Shown here one piece after another: positions 24,089 to 37,226 of a stretch of 64,000 nt of DNA. Under the pieces are notes generated by a model, which saw nothing but the letters and a program-made list of their open reading frames with translations, searched no databases and was not told the origin of the DNA. The stretch comes from Notolepis coatsorum (taxonomy: Eukaryota > Chordata > Actinopteri > Aulopiformes > Paralepididae), in the NCBI GenBank assembly GCA_963971535.1, contig OZ020592.1, positions 57,934,873-57,998,872 of the forward strand, written 5' to 3'. A program made the translations under genes and the position numbers. Position 1 is the stretch's first letter; the number at the start of each line of letters is the position of its first letter.

Positions 24089-24304
24089 GCTACCAGGGGG
24101 GTGGTGCAGCTGTTCAACGCTGTGAAGAAACAAGCTTATCAAGTGAAGCTTATGGAAGCCCATGGTGTTACCGGGGCCGGTGATGGCCAAACACTTTTGA
24201 ATATGCCAGTTTCCAAGAGGAGAAACTACAAAAGACGACGGCGTAAGGAAACCTGGGGAAGAATGGCTGAGACCTCCCGACCGACTTACCGCCGACAGTC
24301 CTAA
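24089..24304 (+). CDS. rrp15-like: RRP15 fusion, right part with unrelated C-terminus
   Basis: After removing the L2 and one TSD copy, IAT joins RGVVQLFNAVKKQ, the next conserved RRP15 block. From AYQVKLMEAHGV onward the sequence no longer resembles RRP15. It ends with a very basic stretch SKRRNYKRRRRKETW, nuclear-localisation-like, and a TAA at 24302. The origin of the last 57 or so codons is unknown. Confidence 0.75.
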   Translation, partial: ATRGVVQLFNAVKKQAYQVKLMEAHGVTGAGDGQTLLNMPVSKRRNYKRRRRKETWGRMAETSRPTYRRQS

Positions 24305-24327
24305 CGACTCTGATGGAAGGTCACAAC

Positions 24328-25316
<989 letters not shown>

Positions 25317-25641
25317 GTCACAACCAGTAGACATTGGTTGATTGATTGATTGGTTGAAAACTTTATTAACAGATTGCAGAATGGGTACAATACAGTACAG
25401 CTCAATACACACAATTGTTAAGGGGATGCAGACCAGAGAAAGACTTTCGTCTTGTTTACATCAGGGTCCCCCATTTTCAATTCATCAGGACATATATGAC
25501 ATACATGACATACAGATAGTCAGTACTGCTACATCTATACATTTATGACATACCAGATTTGCAAATACAGTACTGTTTGTGATACAGAAGGAGTCAGGAA
25601 AAGGGAGTATATACATTTGACGTAGAAACTGTACATTGGAG

Positions 25642-26121
25642 AGGGCGGCTAGGTGGTGTAGTGGGCAAGGCACTCGCCACCAGTGTGGAGACGCTAGGAT
25701 TCGCGTGTTCGAATCCAGCTCTCCACATTGTTTTCAGTTTAGCTGGTCGTCCGCAGTAATACACATTGGCCGTATTACGGGGAGGGAAAACTGAAGGGTG
25801 GGGATCGAACGTTGTGAACAAGCGACTCCTACAAGTCGGTTGGTGCGCCTGCGCAGTAGAATCAGGAAGTGTCGGGGGCAGCGTGAGCCTCCCACGCGTT
25901 ACTCCTCGACACTGAGAGATCGAGCTGCGCAGGTGAAAAGATGCGACTGCTGTTACCTCAAGTACCGGAGGGGACTTGTGCTATGTATGACTTAGTCCAC
26001 ATTGCAGCCGGCTTGTGGGAGGCAAGAAACAGCGTTCGTGACAGGGGAGGGTTGAATTGGATGATACGAAATTGGGATGGGAGAAAATATAGAAAAATGG
26101 GAGAAAAAGTGGATAAAAAAA
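25642..26121 (+). mobile_element. tRNA-derived SINE inside LINE-A 3' UTR
   Basis: Flanked by the 18-bp duplication agaaactgtacattggag (25624-25641 and 26122-26139). Same family as 5570-6053: head TGGTGTAGTGGGCAAGGC and B-box GTTCGAATCC. Confidence 0.87.
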
Positions 26122-26129
26122 AGAAACTG

Positions 26130-26370
26130 TACATTGGAGGAGGTTGGGTGGGGGGGGGTTGGGTACACTGGGATATTGACAACCATACTGGGTAATCTAC
26201 ATTGGAGGTGGTTGGGGGGGGGGGGGGGGGGGCACACTGTATATACAAGCAAAACTGTACATTGAGGGGGGGGGGGGGGGGAGAGACACTGTACAAACAA
26301 ACAAAATTGTACATTGGACTATTGACAAAACCATACTAGGTAAATGACTGTACATTGGAGGGGGTTGGGT
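26130..26370 (-). repeat. G-rich 'tgtacattggagg' degenerate tandem repeat of LINE-A 3' UTR
   Basis: Several units combining 'tgtacattgg' with long G runs. The same unit, inverted, is at 48180-48350, so it belongs to LINE-A. It is G-quadruplex-prone. Confidence 0.7.
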
Positions 26371-27245
26371 TAGGATATTTACAGGGGCCAGTGTTGAATT
26401 GCAGTCTCCCGTAGGTGTCCCTTGAGAGAGGTTTTGAAAGTGGGTAGTGATCCACATTCCTTTACAGCTTTGGGTAGGGCGTTCCACATTGATGTGGCAT
26501 AATTGCGAAACGTGTTTAGTCCCTTATTTGAGCCGAATCTGGGTTTAACATGATTTGTGGAGCTCCCTCTGGTGTTGTGATCGTGGTATTCACTGACCTT
26601 TGGGAAGTATTTTGACATGTACATGGGTACCTTGGTCGTGTAGTGTATCTTGTAGACCAGGCCCATTGCAAGTTGCTGTACTCTGTCGTCTACTCTAAGC
26701 CATCCTAGGTTGTCAAAGTGGGCAGGGGTGAGGTGGGTTCTAGGAGTAAGGTCAAGCAGTAGTCTGACCAGTTTGTTTTGAGATGTTTGTAATTTTGTTT
26801 TTAGCGCCTTTGAGGTGCTTTGGTACCATGAGGTGCAAGCATAGTCGTAGTACCCCTGAATGAGTGCTCCTGCCAGAGTCTTCAGGGTATTCTTGTTTAC
26901 CAGAGAGGAGATCCGGTACAAGAATCGAGTTCGTTGGTTGACTTTTTTTTATTACATTGGATGCCATTTTGTCACAGGAGAGATTAGCCTCTAGGATGGA
27001 ACCCAGGTAGGTAATTTCATCTTTCCTTGTGACAATATTGTCACCCACTGTAACTGAGAAGCCGTCGGTCTTGCTGAGTTTGTTATTTGAACCGAAGAGA
27101 ATGGACTCTGTTTTGCCCATGTGTAATGATAGTTTGTTATCAGCGAGCCATATGCAGATTCTGCCTAGTTCCGAGCTGAGGGTTTTTTCAACCTGTAACT
27201 TGTTCTTGTCAGAGACCAGCAGGGCTGAGTCGTCCGCAAACAGGA

Positions 27246-27694
27246 TAGGATATGCCTATCAGAGCTATAGGGCTCTGTTGAACAATGAATAAACATTGAA
27301 TAGACATATGCATATAGCCTATCAGAGCTATATGGCTCTGTTATTAAAAACAAAAAAAGGAAAAAAAGGGAAAAGAAAAAGGGCATTATGTTTTTGGCTC
27401 AAATTGATTTTGTATGTCTATAATAATAACGGAACCGGTTGTTGGACCGGAGCCTGACCAACAGCCTAATGCTTTGAAACATTTTGAATGTTATTGACTG
27501 TTACTTGACTCACTAACTGATTTGTTCTTCCCATGCTCAGGGACAACAGGTGAAAACAACAGGACCCAGTCAAGTTTCTTGTGATTTCATATTGTTTATT
27601 ATTGAGGACATTAGCATTGACTGTAGGTTATGTCGGCTTCTTTGCCTCTTTGATGCATATATATAATTTTATAATTGTGTTTTGGTGCACAATT
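27246..27694 (+). other. 3' internal remainder of the BEL-like element
   Basis: Non-coding sequence between the LINE-A and L1 insertions. It includes a short duplication of 'cctatcagagctata' (27256 and 27320). No protein similarity seen. Confidence 0.4.
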
Positions 27695-28274
27695 TTTTTT
27701 TGATCAATTTTTTTTATTATTAATTACATGAAACAGGACAACACAATAACCACAGTAACAAAAAACATAACTTCACAGGAGAATAACAAACAATAATAAT
27801 ACAGAATAATAAATTATAAAGACAAAAAGAAAAGAAACAGCGTCCAACCTATCAAATATAGATGGCTACTTCAATAACAAAAAGGGTCTTCAAAACATGG
27901 CAACCTTTCCCCACCTTTACAAAGTGGAGTGACTTAAAAGATTGTTTATGAGAGTGTTGCCGCAGATTTACTGTAGATAGCCTAGGTCCCTTACACATGT
28001 TCAAGACTGCCAAACTCGCAGAAGGTAAAGTGTAAGAAGAAAGAAATTCTTCCTCCAAGTTGGTTGACAGGTCAATCAGTCTGCCAATATTAGTCCCTTG
28101 GGGAGATGGCATGTGAATTGACATATAGCGCAGAATAGCTAAATACCAACCCCCCCTAAAATCCCCCCAGTGAAAGTTAAGAAGGACAAGACAAAAACCA
28201 AGACAGACAAGACATTTCCTCCTCCCCCTCCCCAGAGACCGCCGGACCCCCCCGATCAAGCGCCCCAACCCCGC

Positions 28275-31200
28275 TCAGCCGCACACGGCGGTCTTTACCT
28301 TCTCAGCTGCTGCGAACCACAGGTCAATTCCAGCCTGCCCTACCCCGATCACCCGGGCCGTGGATATCTCAAGATAAATCACATCCAATAGAGTTAGGGA
28401 CCAGTTAATCATTGTAAGCTTCTCAGGCTCCTTCCATCTCATTGCTATTAGCTTCTTCGCTGCTGTGACGCCCGCTAGGACAACCCTTTTCAGTTGTACG
28501 GACGCGGGTAGTGTCGTAATATCGTTCAGGAGTAGCGTAACAGCTGTGAATGGGATAGTTAAGCCACACAGATCTTAAAGTTTGTCCGTTATTGACCTCC
28601 AGAAGCGGGCCACTGGTGGGCAATCCCAATACATATGCATATAAGTGCCAGTGGCCTTTTGAGAGCACAAAGTGCACCGAGAGTCGGTTATCAGTCCCAT
28701 AGCATATAGCTTCCTAGGTGTAAGATAGGTCCTATGAATATAATTAAAATTAATTTGCTGGTGATTGGGGTTGCGGGAAGATAATGCCACATTTGCCCAA
28801 ACATCATCCCAGTCAAACTCGGGGTCCAACTCCGGGATATCCACACGCCAGATTGTATCCAATGATACATTTTTATACGTGGATTGAATTAAGAGCGTAT
28901 AAAAGTCGGAGACAAACCCTCTGGATGTCGTCCTGTCCACTATGAGCCTGAGGAAGGGGTGTGGGTGCAAGGCTTGAGCCCACGGTACGCCATGCGCCCT
29001 CAGTGCTGACCTTAGTTGAAGGTAAAGAAAGAAGGACTCGCCGGGAAGATCATAAAACTCTCTTAAGTCCTGAAACGCACGGAGGCCGTTCTTATCATAA
29101 ATATCCTCCAGAGTATGCACTCCCCTCCTTTGCCATTGAGGAATATTAACCGGCTTGTGTCCAACAAGTAATTGCTGGTTATTAAAAATTGGAGAGTCCA
29201 GGTGCCATGGGCATTTAACCCCACACGACCTCTGTACATTACGCCACGTTTGGATCACGTGAGTTATGATCGGTCCATACCTCAGCCGGCATTTCGAAAT
29301 AGAGACAGTGGAGTACACTACATCCTGCAATCTTAGCGGAGATACCGCCGCCGCTTCTAAGGAGCGCCACGATACAGCCTCTACAGGGTCTAGCCAGCAC
29401 ATCAGAGGTCTCAGTGAAAAGGACCAGAAATAAAGTTTAAAATCAGGGATTGCGAGGCCCCCATCTTGTTTTCTACGTTGAGTAGTAGCCCTTTTGATTC
29501 TCGGGCGTTTGTTATTCCAGATAAACTTAGATACCATCGATTGTACCTTGCGCCAGTGGTCTATTGGAGGGGGCAGGGGGAGCATTGAGCTAATAAAATG
29601 TATCCTAGGCAGGATGTTCATTTTGATTATGGAAGCCCGGGCTTGTAAGGAGTTAGGAAGGGACGACCACCTGTCTAGATCCTGGCGTATTTTATCATAA
29701 GTACCCGTGAAGTTGTACTTAGTAGTTTGGTTCAGCGTGGGGAATATCTCTATGCCCAAGTATTTAAAATGTTCTACTATGGGGATATCAGCTGGTAGTC
29801 GTACCGCCTTGGCCAGTTCATTAAGAGGTAGGCAGGCTGATTTGTTCCAGTTAATCTTAAAGCCTGACAATTTACCAAAGTCGTCGATTATCCTCAATAA
29901 TTTTGTGGCCGACCGGGAGGGGTCGTCCATGAAAATCAGCAGGTCATCCGCATAGAGAGCAATTTTGTGTGGAGTATTATTGACCATTATGGGGACGATG
30001 TCCTCCGATTGCCTAATAAATTGGGCCAAAGGTTCGAGGGAAAGCGCGAACAGTCCTGGGCTCAGAGGACAACCCTGTCTAGAAGATCTGGAGACTGGAA
30101 AGAGTGTGGAACAGTTTTTGCCTGTCAGTATCATCGCAGACGGCGAGGCATACAGGACTTTAATCATATGAATAAAACTCTTCCCAAGACCCATGACCTC
30201 AAGTACCTTCCACAGGTATGACCACTCAAGTCTGTCAAACGCCTTCATGGCATCCAAAGACAGAACTGTGGATGGAGTTGTATTGTCTTTACTGTTATCG
30301 ATTACATGCAACAGCCTCCTAAGATTATCTGCAGCCAGACGCCCCGGGATAAAACCAGTTTGATCGCAGTGTACCAATACAGACATAAATCTCTGCAGGC
30401 GACGGGCCAGCACCTTGGCAAACACTTTTAAATCGGCCCCGAGAAGACTCAAGGGTCTATAGCTACCACAATCATTGGGATCTTTGTCCTTCTTGAGAAG
30501 TAAAGAAATCAACGCCATATTGACATCTCTTGAGAACTCCCCTTGTTCGATAGCGTAATTGATCATATCGAGCATCAATGGACCCAGTTGGTCCCAGAAA
30601 GCTAAATACACTTCGGGTGGAATACCATCCCAGCCTGGTGCCTTACCCCTCTGCATTTCAACAATCGTCTCCCTCAATTCCACGAGAGTAATCGGTCTCC
30701 CCAGTTCCTTGGCCTCTTCCTCAGAAATGTGGGGTATCTCAAGCCCGCCAATGAACGATTCAAATTTAGAGTCATCAAGATTACCCTCTGAGCTATATAA
30801 CTGTGAGTAAAACTCTTTAAAAGTGTCATTGATCTTTTTCGAATCAGTAGTGACTGCACCCTGGCTCGTCCTAATCGAGGGGATATCCGAGAAATGATCA
30901 TTTGAGCGTATTTTCATTGCCAATAGATGGCTAGGTCTGGAGCCGTGAAAATAGTAATTTTGTCTTGTCCTATGTATCAAGAACTCAGACTGTTGTTTAA
31001 GTATGGAGTTTATTTCTTTTTTGACTATCTTACGTTGTGTGTTTAGTCGTTCATTATAGTTAGTTTGCAAGGATGCGTATAGGTCCGCATATAATGATTC
31101 CAGTCCTTCTAGCTTTTTTGACCGGGATTTTCGCAAATTGGAGGCAAATAGTGTGACATGACCCCTGATAAATCCTTTCAATGCGTTCCACAGGACCCTA

Positions 31201-32045
31201 GGGTCTTCTACTGTGCCAACGTTGATCTGCAAAAATTCAGCTAGTTTACTCCTGAACTCAGAACAGAAGTCATCGTTCTTTAGCAAGGTCGAATTAAAAC
31301 GCCATCTGGGAGCTCTTGCGGAGAGCCTGCCAAAGGTTGCCGTAAGGAAAATCCCCTTGTGGTCTGAGAGAGCCAAGGGAACCAATGAGACATCGAAACT
31401 ATCAAACATATTAGGGGACGCGAATGCATAGTCAATTCGAGAGAAGCTTTTGTGTCTGGCTGACAGGTGAGAGTAATCTTTGAGGGTGGGGTTGGATAAG
31501 CGCCAAAGGTCTGTGAGCCCCGTGTCCTTGGCCCACATCCTAAGGGCCTTAGAGGCCCATTTTTGGTCGCTCGTTTCAGAGGGCCCGGACCTATCCATCT
31601 CCGCATCCCAGCACGCATTAAAATCGCCACCCACAATGAGAGCGTATCCATTAAGTTCCAACATATTCTTCGTGATTGTATTATAGAACGCTGAATCAAA
31701 TGTGTTAGGAGCATACAATGCTATTATAGCCATCTTCCTATGCAAGAATTCAACTTTTGCTATAGTAATCCTTCCCTCCGTGTCCGACTATACATCCAAG
31801 ACTTTGATATCAAGGTTACGTCTTGTAACTATGACTACTCCTTTTGTCTTATCATCGGCTGAGGATGAGGAGATAACGTGATATTGCCGATTTGCCAGTC
31901 TTGACACGTCACCTACCAATAAATGCGTCTCACTAAGGAGAGCAAGGTCAATATTTCTCCTCTTCAATAGCCAAAGGACACTGGCACGCTTGTGTGGGGC
32001 GTTAAGCCCTCCTGCGTTCCAAATTAAAATATTCAATTTAGCCAT
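28275..32045 (-). pseudogene. L1 ORF2 (endonuclease-reverse transcriptase) with two nonsense codons
   Basis: About 1256 codons in one frame, interrupted by stops at 31788-31790 and 28575-28577. N-terminal APE endonuclease: LNILIWNAGGLNAPHKRA, LLSETHLL, VGGDFNACWD, LSDHKGIFL. Reverse transcriptase: RGKAPGWDGIPPEVYL, YRPLSLLGADLKVFAKVLA, SLDAMKAFDRLEWSYLW, RQGCPLSPGLFALSLEPL and ALYADDLLIFM. A C-terminal cysteine motif CTLCSQKATGTYMHMYWDC follows. The frame after the second stop stays open to a TGA at 28275. The two stops make this copy inactive unless read through. Confidence 0.9.
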
Positions 32046-34145
32046 GGTCGAGCTCGTCTAAATGCGTAGAGAACATACCAGTGCAGCCAGGCTGAGTACA
32101 GAGGCGCTGATCCAGGCGGGCCCAGACGGTCAATCCCAGGAGTTCAGAGGAGGAACAATTACACACATATAAGACAACAATACATAAAACACATAAAAAT
32201 ACCACCCAAGCTACAACCCCCCCTCCTTCTACTCTAAACCCTAACCCACCCGTCCTATTATAAGCCCCCCTATACCCACTCTCCAATCCCCACCCTATGC
32301 CCCATCCACTGAGGATGGTCATCTTCCTATCACTTCCCACTAGAGACATGGATCCAATAAGACGCTCCCCACTCCAACCCCCCTCTAGATAAACCCCTGA
32401 GTAAACCCCCACTAGTCCAATAAACACAAATAATAATAAAAATAAAATTCAATAAAGATATCGGTCGAAAACCACCTGAGCCTTGGCCCCAACATAAGAC
32501 AACCATAATGGTAAAAATAGCCATTATTAAATAATAACTCCACATCAACCTGCAACCATCCATTTCCGAATCTGCGCTTCAACGTCGCAATGTTATACCC
32601 CAAATGGGTACAGGAAAATTCAAAACAAAATTAAATTAAAGCATCCCAGCCGATAGTCTAAGGCAGGATCGGGTCACAGGTTAATTGTGCAAAATTGTGT
32701 GAACAATGTCAATTAAACAATGACAATAATAAGAAAGGGAAAAAAGGGGTTATGGTTAAAGTGCACCCCTGAAGCAGTCCCTCTGATCAGGCACAACGGC
32801 TGAAATGACATAACCTATGTAAGAATCGACAATAATAGGAAAAGGAAAAAGAGGGTTATGGCTAAAGTGCAAGCAAAGTTAAACCTGACCCAGCCTGTTA
32901 TCACATATTTATGTATATTCGTTCGAGAGCCAACATGAACCTTGGCCCTAACATGACAGCTATAATGGAAAAATTAGCCATTATTATATAATTACTCAAC
33001 ATCAACCCTGTGACCATCTACCTCGTAGTCTGCATATTAATGTTGCAACGTTATAGTATAAATGGATAAAGGAAAATTCAAAACAAAATCAAAGCATATC
33101 AGCAGTTAGTCTAAGGTAGGATCGAATCACAGTTAAATTGCTCATTCAAATGCCATTAAAACAGCGACAATAATAGGAAAAGGAAAAAGAGGGTTATGGC
33201 TAAAGTGCAAGCAAAGCTAAACCTAAGCCAGCCTGTTATCACATATTTATGTATATTCGGTCGAGAGCCAACGTGAGCCTTGGCCCTAACATGACAGCTA
33301 TAATGGAAAAATTTGCCATTATTATATAATTACTCAACATCAACCCTGTAACCATCTACCTTGGAGTCTGCATATTAATGTCGCAACGTTATAGCACAAA
33401 TGGATCACGGAAAATTCAAAACAAAATTAAGGCATATCAGCAGTTAGTCCAAGGTAGAATCGGATCACATTTAAATCGCGCATACAGATGACATAAAAAC
33501 AGCGACAATAAGAAAAAAAAAGGAAAAGAGGGTTATGGCTAAAGTGCAAGCCATATAACCATATAGCCATAAAGTGCACGCCATACCCGACCAAACCTGT
33601 TATCATATATTGTGTATGCATTTTCAACCGACCTTGGCTTCTACTATTGGATCCCAAAGCTCAAAACAACCTGGATATAAAAATAAAAGCATACCAGAAG
33701 TTAGTTAAGGACCCGATCACTCTTGAATTGTGCAAACCAATGTCACTTTGAACAGCAACAGCAACCAAAATACGTAACCATTAACGGGTCTCGAATGTCT
33801 CAGCGCAGAAGATAGACGAAGCCCGCTAGCTAGCCCGAGGCTAGCGCGTAAGCTAGTGATGAATCGGGATAGCACGTTAGCCTATTATGTACATTGTTCA
33901 GCTAGCTCGTTAGCTTCCAAAGAGGCGATACACAAGTACGACCATGAGGTCAGCTTTAGCAAGTAACAGAAGTCATTGGGAAGCCCCGCTAGTTGGATGG
34001 GCAGTGGGCAGTTAGCATGTCTGGGCATGACAGCAAGTATTTGTGAATAGTCGGCCTAATCAATGTATATAGGCCCACACCGCCAAGTCACTCACCCGAC
34101 ATAGATATCAAGCAACAGTCTCGGGTATCCCCGCGAGATATTCCT
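32046..34145 (-). repeat. L1 inter-ORF spacer with about 340-bp tandem repeats
   Basis: Between ORF2 and ORF1. Units beginning 'agggttatggctaaagtgca' recur near 32850, 33190 and, degraded, 32748 and 33530, a period of about 340 bp. They contain 'ttggccctaacatgacagct'. No ORF is present. Confidence 0.75.
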
Positions 34146-35000
34146 TCAAAATGAACGCTGACCATCGACCTTCTCCAATACAGATAATTTCGCGGGAGCG
34201 AATAACGTGGGCCTCAGGCCTAGTTTCCATAGCTTAGTCTGGACCACCTTGTATTCGCCTCTCTGTGCTTGAACCTCCGGCGTAAAGTCTTCGAAAATGG
34301 CCACTTTGTGATCGCCAAGCCTCAGATTACCCCTTCTGGTACGAGCCGACCGCATGATGAGTTCTCTCTGCTGAAGCCTGTTCAGCTTGACTATGATGGG
34401 CCTCGGCTCTTTGTTCACGCCGGGAGAAAACCTGCCCGCTCTGTAGGCCGACTCACAGACAGGAGGCGAAGGGAGGACGTCCGTCCCTAGTATTTTCTGC
34501 AGCAGTTCGGGCATGGTCTCAGAGAGACGGCCTTCACCGCTGGCCTCCGGTACTCCAACAATCCTGACGTTGTGGCGTCTATCCCGGGACTGCATCTCCT
34601 CCATTGCCGACTGTAGTTTGTTGACTTCAGCCTGCCTAGCCAGCAGGGCGGATTCGAGACCCGCCATCTTCTCGCACTGTAATGATACCTCCGTCGTTAG
34701 CATGGCTAGTTCGTTAGCATTAGCCGATGAGGCAGCGTGAATCGACTCCATCTTGTCTGTCAGCGGGACCACCGCCAGCCGTATTTCTTCTGATATCTCA
34801 CGACGGAGGTTGACACAAAAATCCGCCAACACTTTCTTCTGTGCTTCAGCGACGCGTGCCTCAGAGTCTGCGTGTAGCTTGGTCATGACCAAGAGCACAG
34901 CTTCGCTTATTTCCCCGACACCGGACGACGATGCGGCCAGGCCCGGTGGTGGTGGTTTGCTGGTTGGGGCGCTCATGGCTCTGGTTTCCACCCCCGTCAT
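34146..35000 (-). CDS. L1 ORF1 RNA-binding protein (284 aa)
   Basis: Open frame. Residues about 60-140 form a coiled coil (repeated Glu/Ala/Leu heptads, e.g. LQCEKMAGLESALLARQAEV). They are followed by an RRM-like domain with RRHNVRIVGVPE and PRPIIVKLNRLQQRELIM, the arrangement of L1 ORF1p nucleic-acid chaperones that coat element RNA. Intact, unlike its ORF2. Confidence 0.85.
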   Translation of the reverse strand: MTGVETRAMSAPTSKPPPPGLAASSSGVGEISEAVLLVMTKLHADSEARVAEAQKKVLADFCVNLRREISEEIRLAVVPLTDKMESIHAASSANANELAMLTTEVSLQCEKMAGLESALLARQAEVNKLQSAMEEMQSRDRRHNVRIVGVPEASGEGRLSETMPELLQKILGTDVLPSPPVCESAYRAGRFSPGVNKEPRPIIVKLNRLQQRELIMRSARTRRGNLRLGDHKVAIFEDFTPEVQAQRGEYKVVQTKLWKLGLRPTLFAPAKLSVLEKVDGQRSF

Positions 35001-35202
35001 CGCAGAAAGTCGAAAAAAGGCGGTGACAGTATACTAAACACGACGACCTTGCAAACAGATAAAAAACAAATAAAAATAAAATAAAGACTAATGGGGAGAA
35101 ACGTATATTCAGCACGGTAGAAGGGAGCTCATGTGAAACACGTCTACTCCATGATCGCTCAGCTCCGCCCCCGTGTTTTGGTGCACAATTAAGGGGCCGG
35201 TG

Positions 35203-35701
35203 TGTAGAGGCAGAAACTGACTTGGTAGATTTATATATTATTATATTATTATTATATAAATTATGTTATATATATATATTATATTATTATTATATATGTA
35301 TATTATATTATATATTAGAACCATGCACTGTTTAGACGGTCTTAACCTTTAGACTGTCTTATTTATGTTTGGACACTAGAGGGCTCACCACCAATTACAG
35401 CCCACTCCTATAAATAGCCAAGGTGATCACTGCAATCTTATGCACCTGCCGAGGATTTACCTTCAAACACTGTTTTACTGTTGGAACTGACCACACGGAG
35501 CAGTTGACGACTGTTCTGTTTAACCCTTAATTCACTATCATTTACCCTTGGACAACAATAAACCCTGTAAACCATAAGAGGAGCAACTGTGGACATTCAA
35601 TTCATTCAACATCTACAACTTTGGTACAGAGTGAAAAGGCACAATAGCAGGTGCATCGTGGACGACTGTCAACAACCCAGGATTGACAGTCGGCCACTAC
35701 A
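35203..35701 (+). repeat. 3' LTR of the BEL-like element
   Basis: Direct copy of 9741-10238, ending CACTACA followed by the TSD ATCAT. It retains the TATA box and AATAAA. Confidence 0.92.
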
Positions 35702-35706
35702 ATCAT

Positions 35707-37226
35707 GGGCCCTCATTCATCAACGTGACTTACGCACAGATATGTGCTTAACCTGTGCGTACGACCATTTCTAAGCAAAGTGTGGGATTCATCAATTTCA
35801 ACTTGAACTTGACTTCGTGCTTATATTTACGCACAGCTCGGAGCATGCGTAGCTGACGCCCAGTGGTAGAACATCGTTACTACGGCATAAGCGCTCCTCA
35901 GTTCTGCATTAGTTTCAACGCGGAAATAAGCGTCCGTGCATTACTTCCAAGTTCCAACACTGGCGTGTTCAACTTCTGTATGACCCGTAATTCATTATAG
36001 TTCATTGTAAAATAGCGACAGTAGTGTAATTATAACGGGCTCATGCGGGAACAAGAGGTTGGCTTGCTTGTTTGGCATGGGGGGCAGAAGCAGAACACCC
36101 ACCTCCAAACGCCATTAAATATTGTTTCAAATAAAAAGCGACATACTATTATTTTGTGTCATGTTTCCAAATAAGATTGGCCACAACGGAATTCTTTCTA
36201 CTTCAATTTGTTGATTAGAATAGATTACCTCGCTCCGTTGAAACGTCACTGAGCTCAGCACACAGACATGATAATAATAACAACAACAATAATAATAATA
36301 GCTTCATTTTACATAGCGCCTTTCAAGAGAGACCCATGCAAGGTCGCTTTACATAGATGGGGGGGGGAATAACAAAGTAAATAAATATGATGATGGGATT
36401 CAAGTTCGCGTTTTTGTTGATCATAGGCATGCTGTCAGAGTATGATATCTTAATCAAACATTCTAGAACATTTGTCGTCACAGATCATGTCATAATAGAA
36501 CATAGGCTACATGGCATGGTCCATCGTGATATTGTGTAGACTGTTATTACTGTACCAGTACCACCCATTGTGACAACAGCACACAAACATGATGGAATTC
36601 AAGTTCATGTATTGAAAGGCAGGCTACATCATACATGGCAGTGAGATTCATTGTTCTTGTATATGCTCTCGTATTATTGTTTATATAGGCTACCCAATAC
36701 TGACATCAAAATAGATTGTATGCCTCTAGAAATCATATGCAGCAGGTAGAAAATTGACGGAAAATCCGTCGCGATTTGGAATAAAATTGAGGAGAACTTT
36801 AATCCCTGGGTATTAATCAAACAAAACGGGAAAAGGCAGTCATATTCCAGCACGGTCTTTATTAGTGTTTGCGCTGCCCAGGCAGCAATGGTTAATAGAT
36901 ATCATATCCGACATCACCGTACGTGTACACGTCTGTCAGCCTGTCACATAACACGCTTCCCTCGGCTTAGTCCATTTTTCCACATTTCTTGGGGGTGTTC
37001 CATTACCGTATATGGTTAATCGGGGCGGTTCTGGTATGCAAATACTTAAAACAGTGCACAAGCTCAAACGTAGGATCAAAGTCATATTTATCAAGACAGG
37101 TGTGCATAGGACCTGTGTACGCACGTGTGATAAATCCTGTTTGTTTTGTGTGTGCACACATTCTAAATTCTGTGCTTACGTGTGGAAATAGAACATTTTC
37201 TACGTCACGTTGATGAATGAGGGCCC
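35707..37226. mobile_element. 1.5-kb non-autonomous TIR element (GGGCCCTCATTCATCAACGT)
   Basis: The terminal inverted repeat GGGCCCTCATTCATCAACGT occurs at both ends. It splits the LINE-A frame, so it is an insertion, with a duplication of only one to three bases (T or TGG). The interior has no transposase but includes AAT-rich and palindromic stretches. A related, shorter copy is at 60670-61090. Superfamily unassigned. Confidence 0.75.

Larger units (their letters stand above)
25337..27245 (-). mobile_element. LINE-A copy, 5'-truncated at the FADD box
   Basis: (TTGA)n tail, 3' UTR, then minus-strand coding sequence from about 27245 (ILFADDSALLVSDKNKL) through LSLHMGKTESILFGSNNKL to the C-terminal LTPRTHLTPAHFDNLGWLR and FRNYATSMWNALPKAVKE. 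It is broken by frameshifts near 26930. A SINE (25642-26121) sits in its 3' UTR. It supplies the part that is deleted from the copy at 8617-9740. Confidence 0.85.
27695..35172 (-). mobile_element. Full-length L1-type LINE
   Basis: Minus-strand element of 7.5 kb with an 18-bp duplication gtgttttggtgcacaatt (27677-27694 and 35173-35190) and an A-rich 3' tail. The order is 5' UTR, ORF1 (34146-35000), a long spacer with tandem repeats, ORF2 (28275-32045), 3' UTR. The full length and TSD indicate a complete retrotransposition into the BEL-like element just before its 3' LTR. Confidence 0.92.

Noticed and set aside
35203..35240. First read as LINE-A coding sequence (TKSVSAST) because it abuts LINE-A at 9741
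   Set aside because: The same bases occur at both ends of the 26-kb block and are the LTR start; the LINE-A frame joins correctly only when they are removed.
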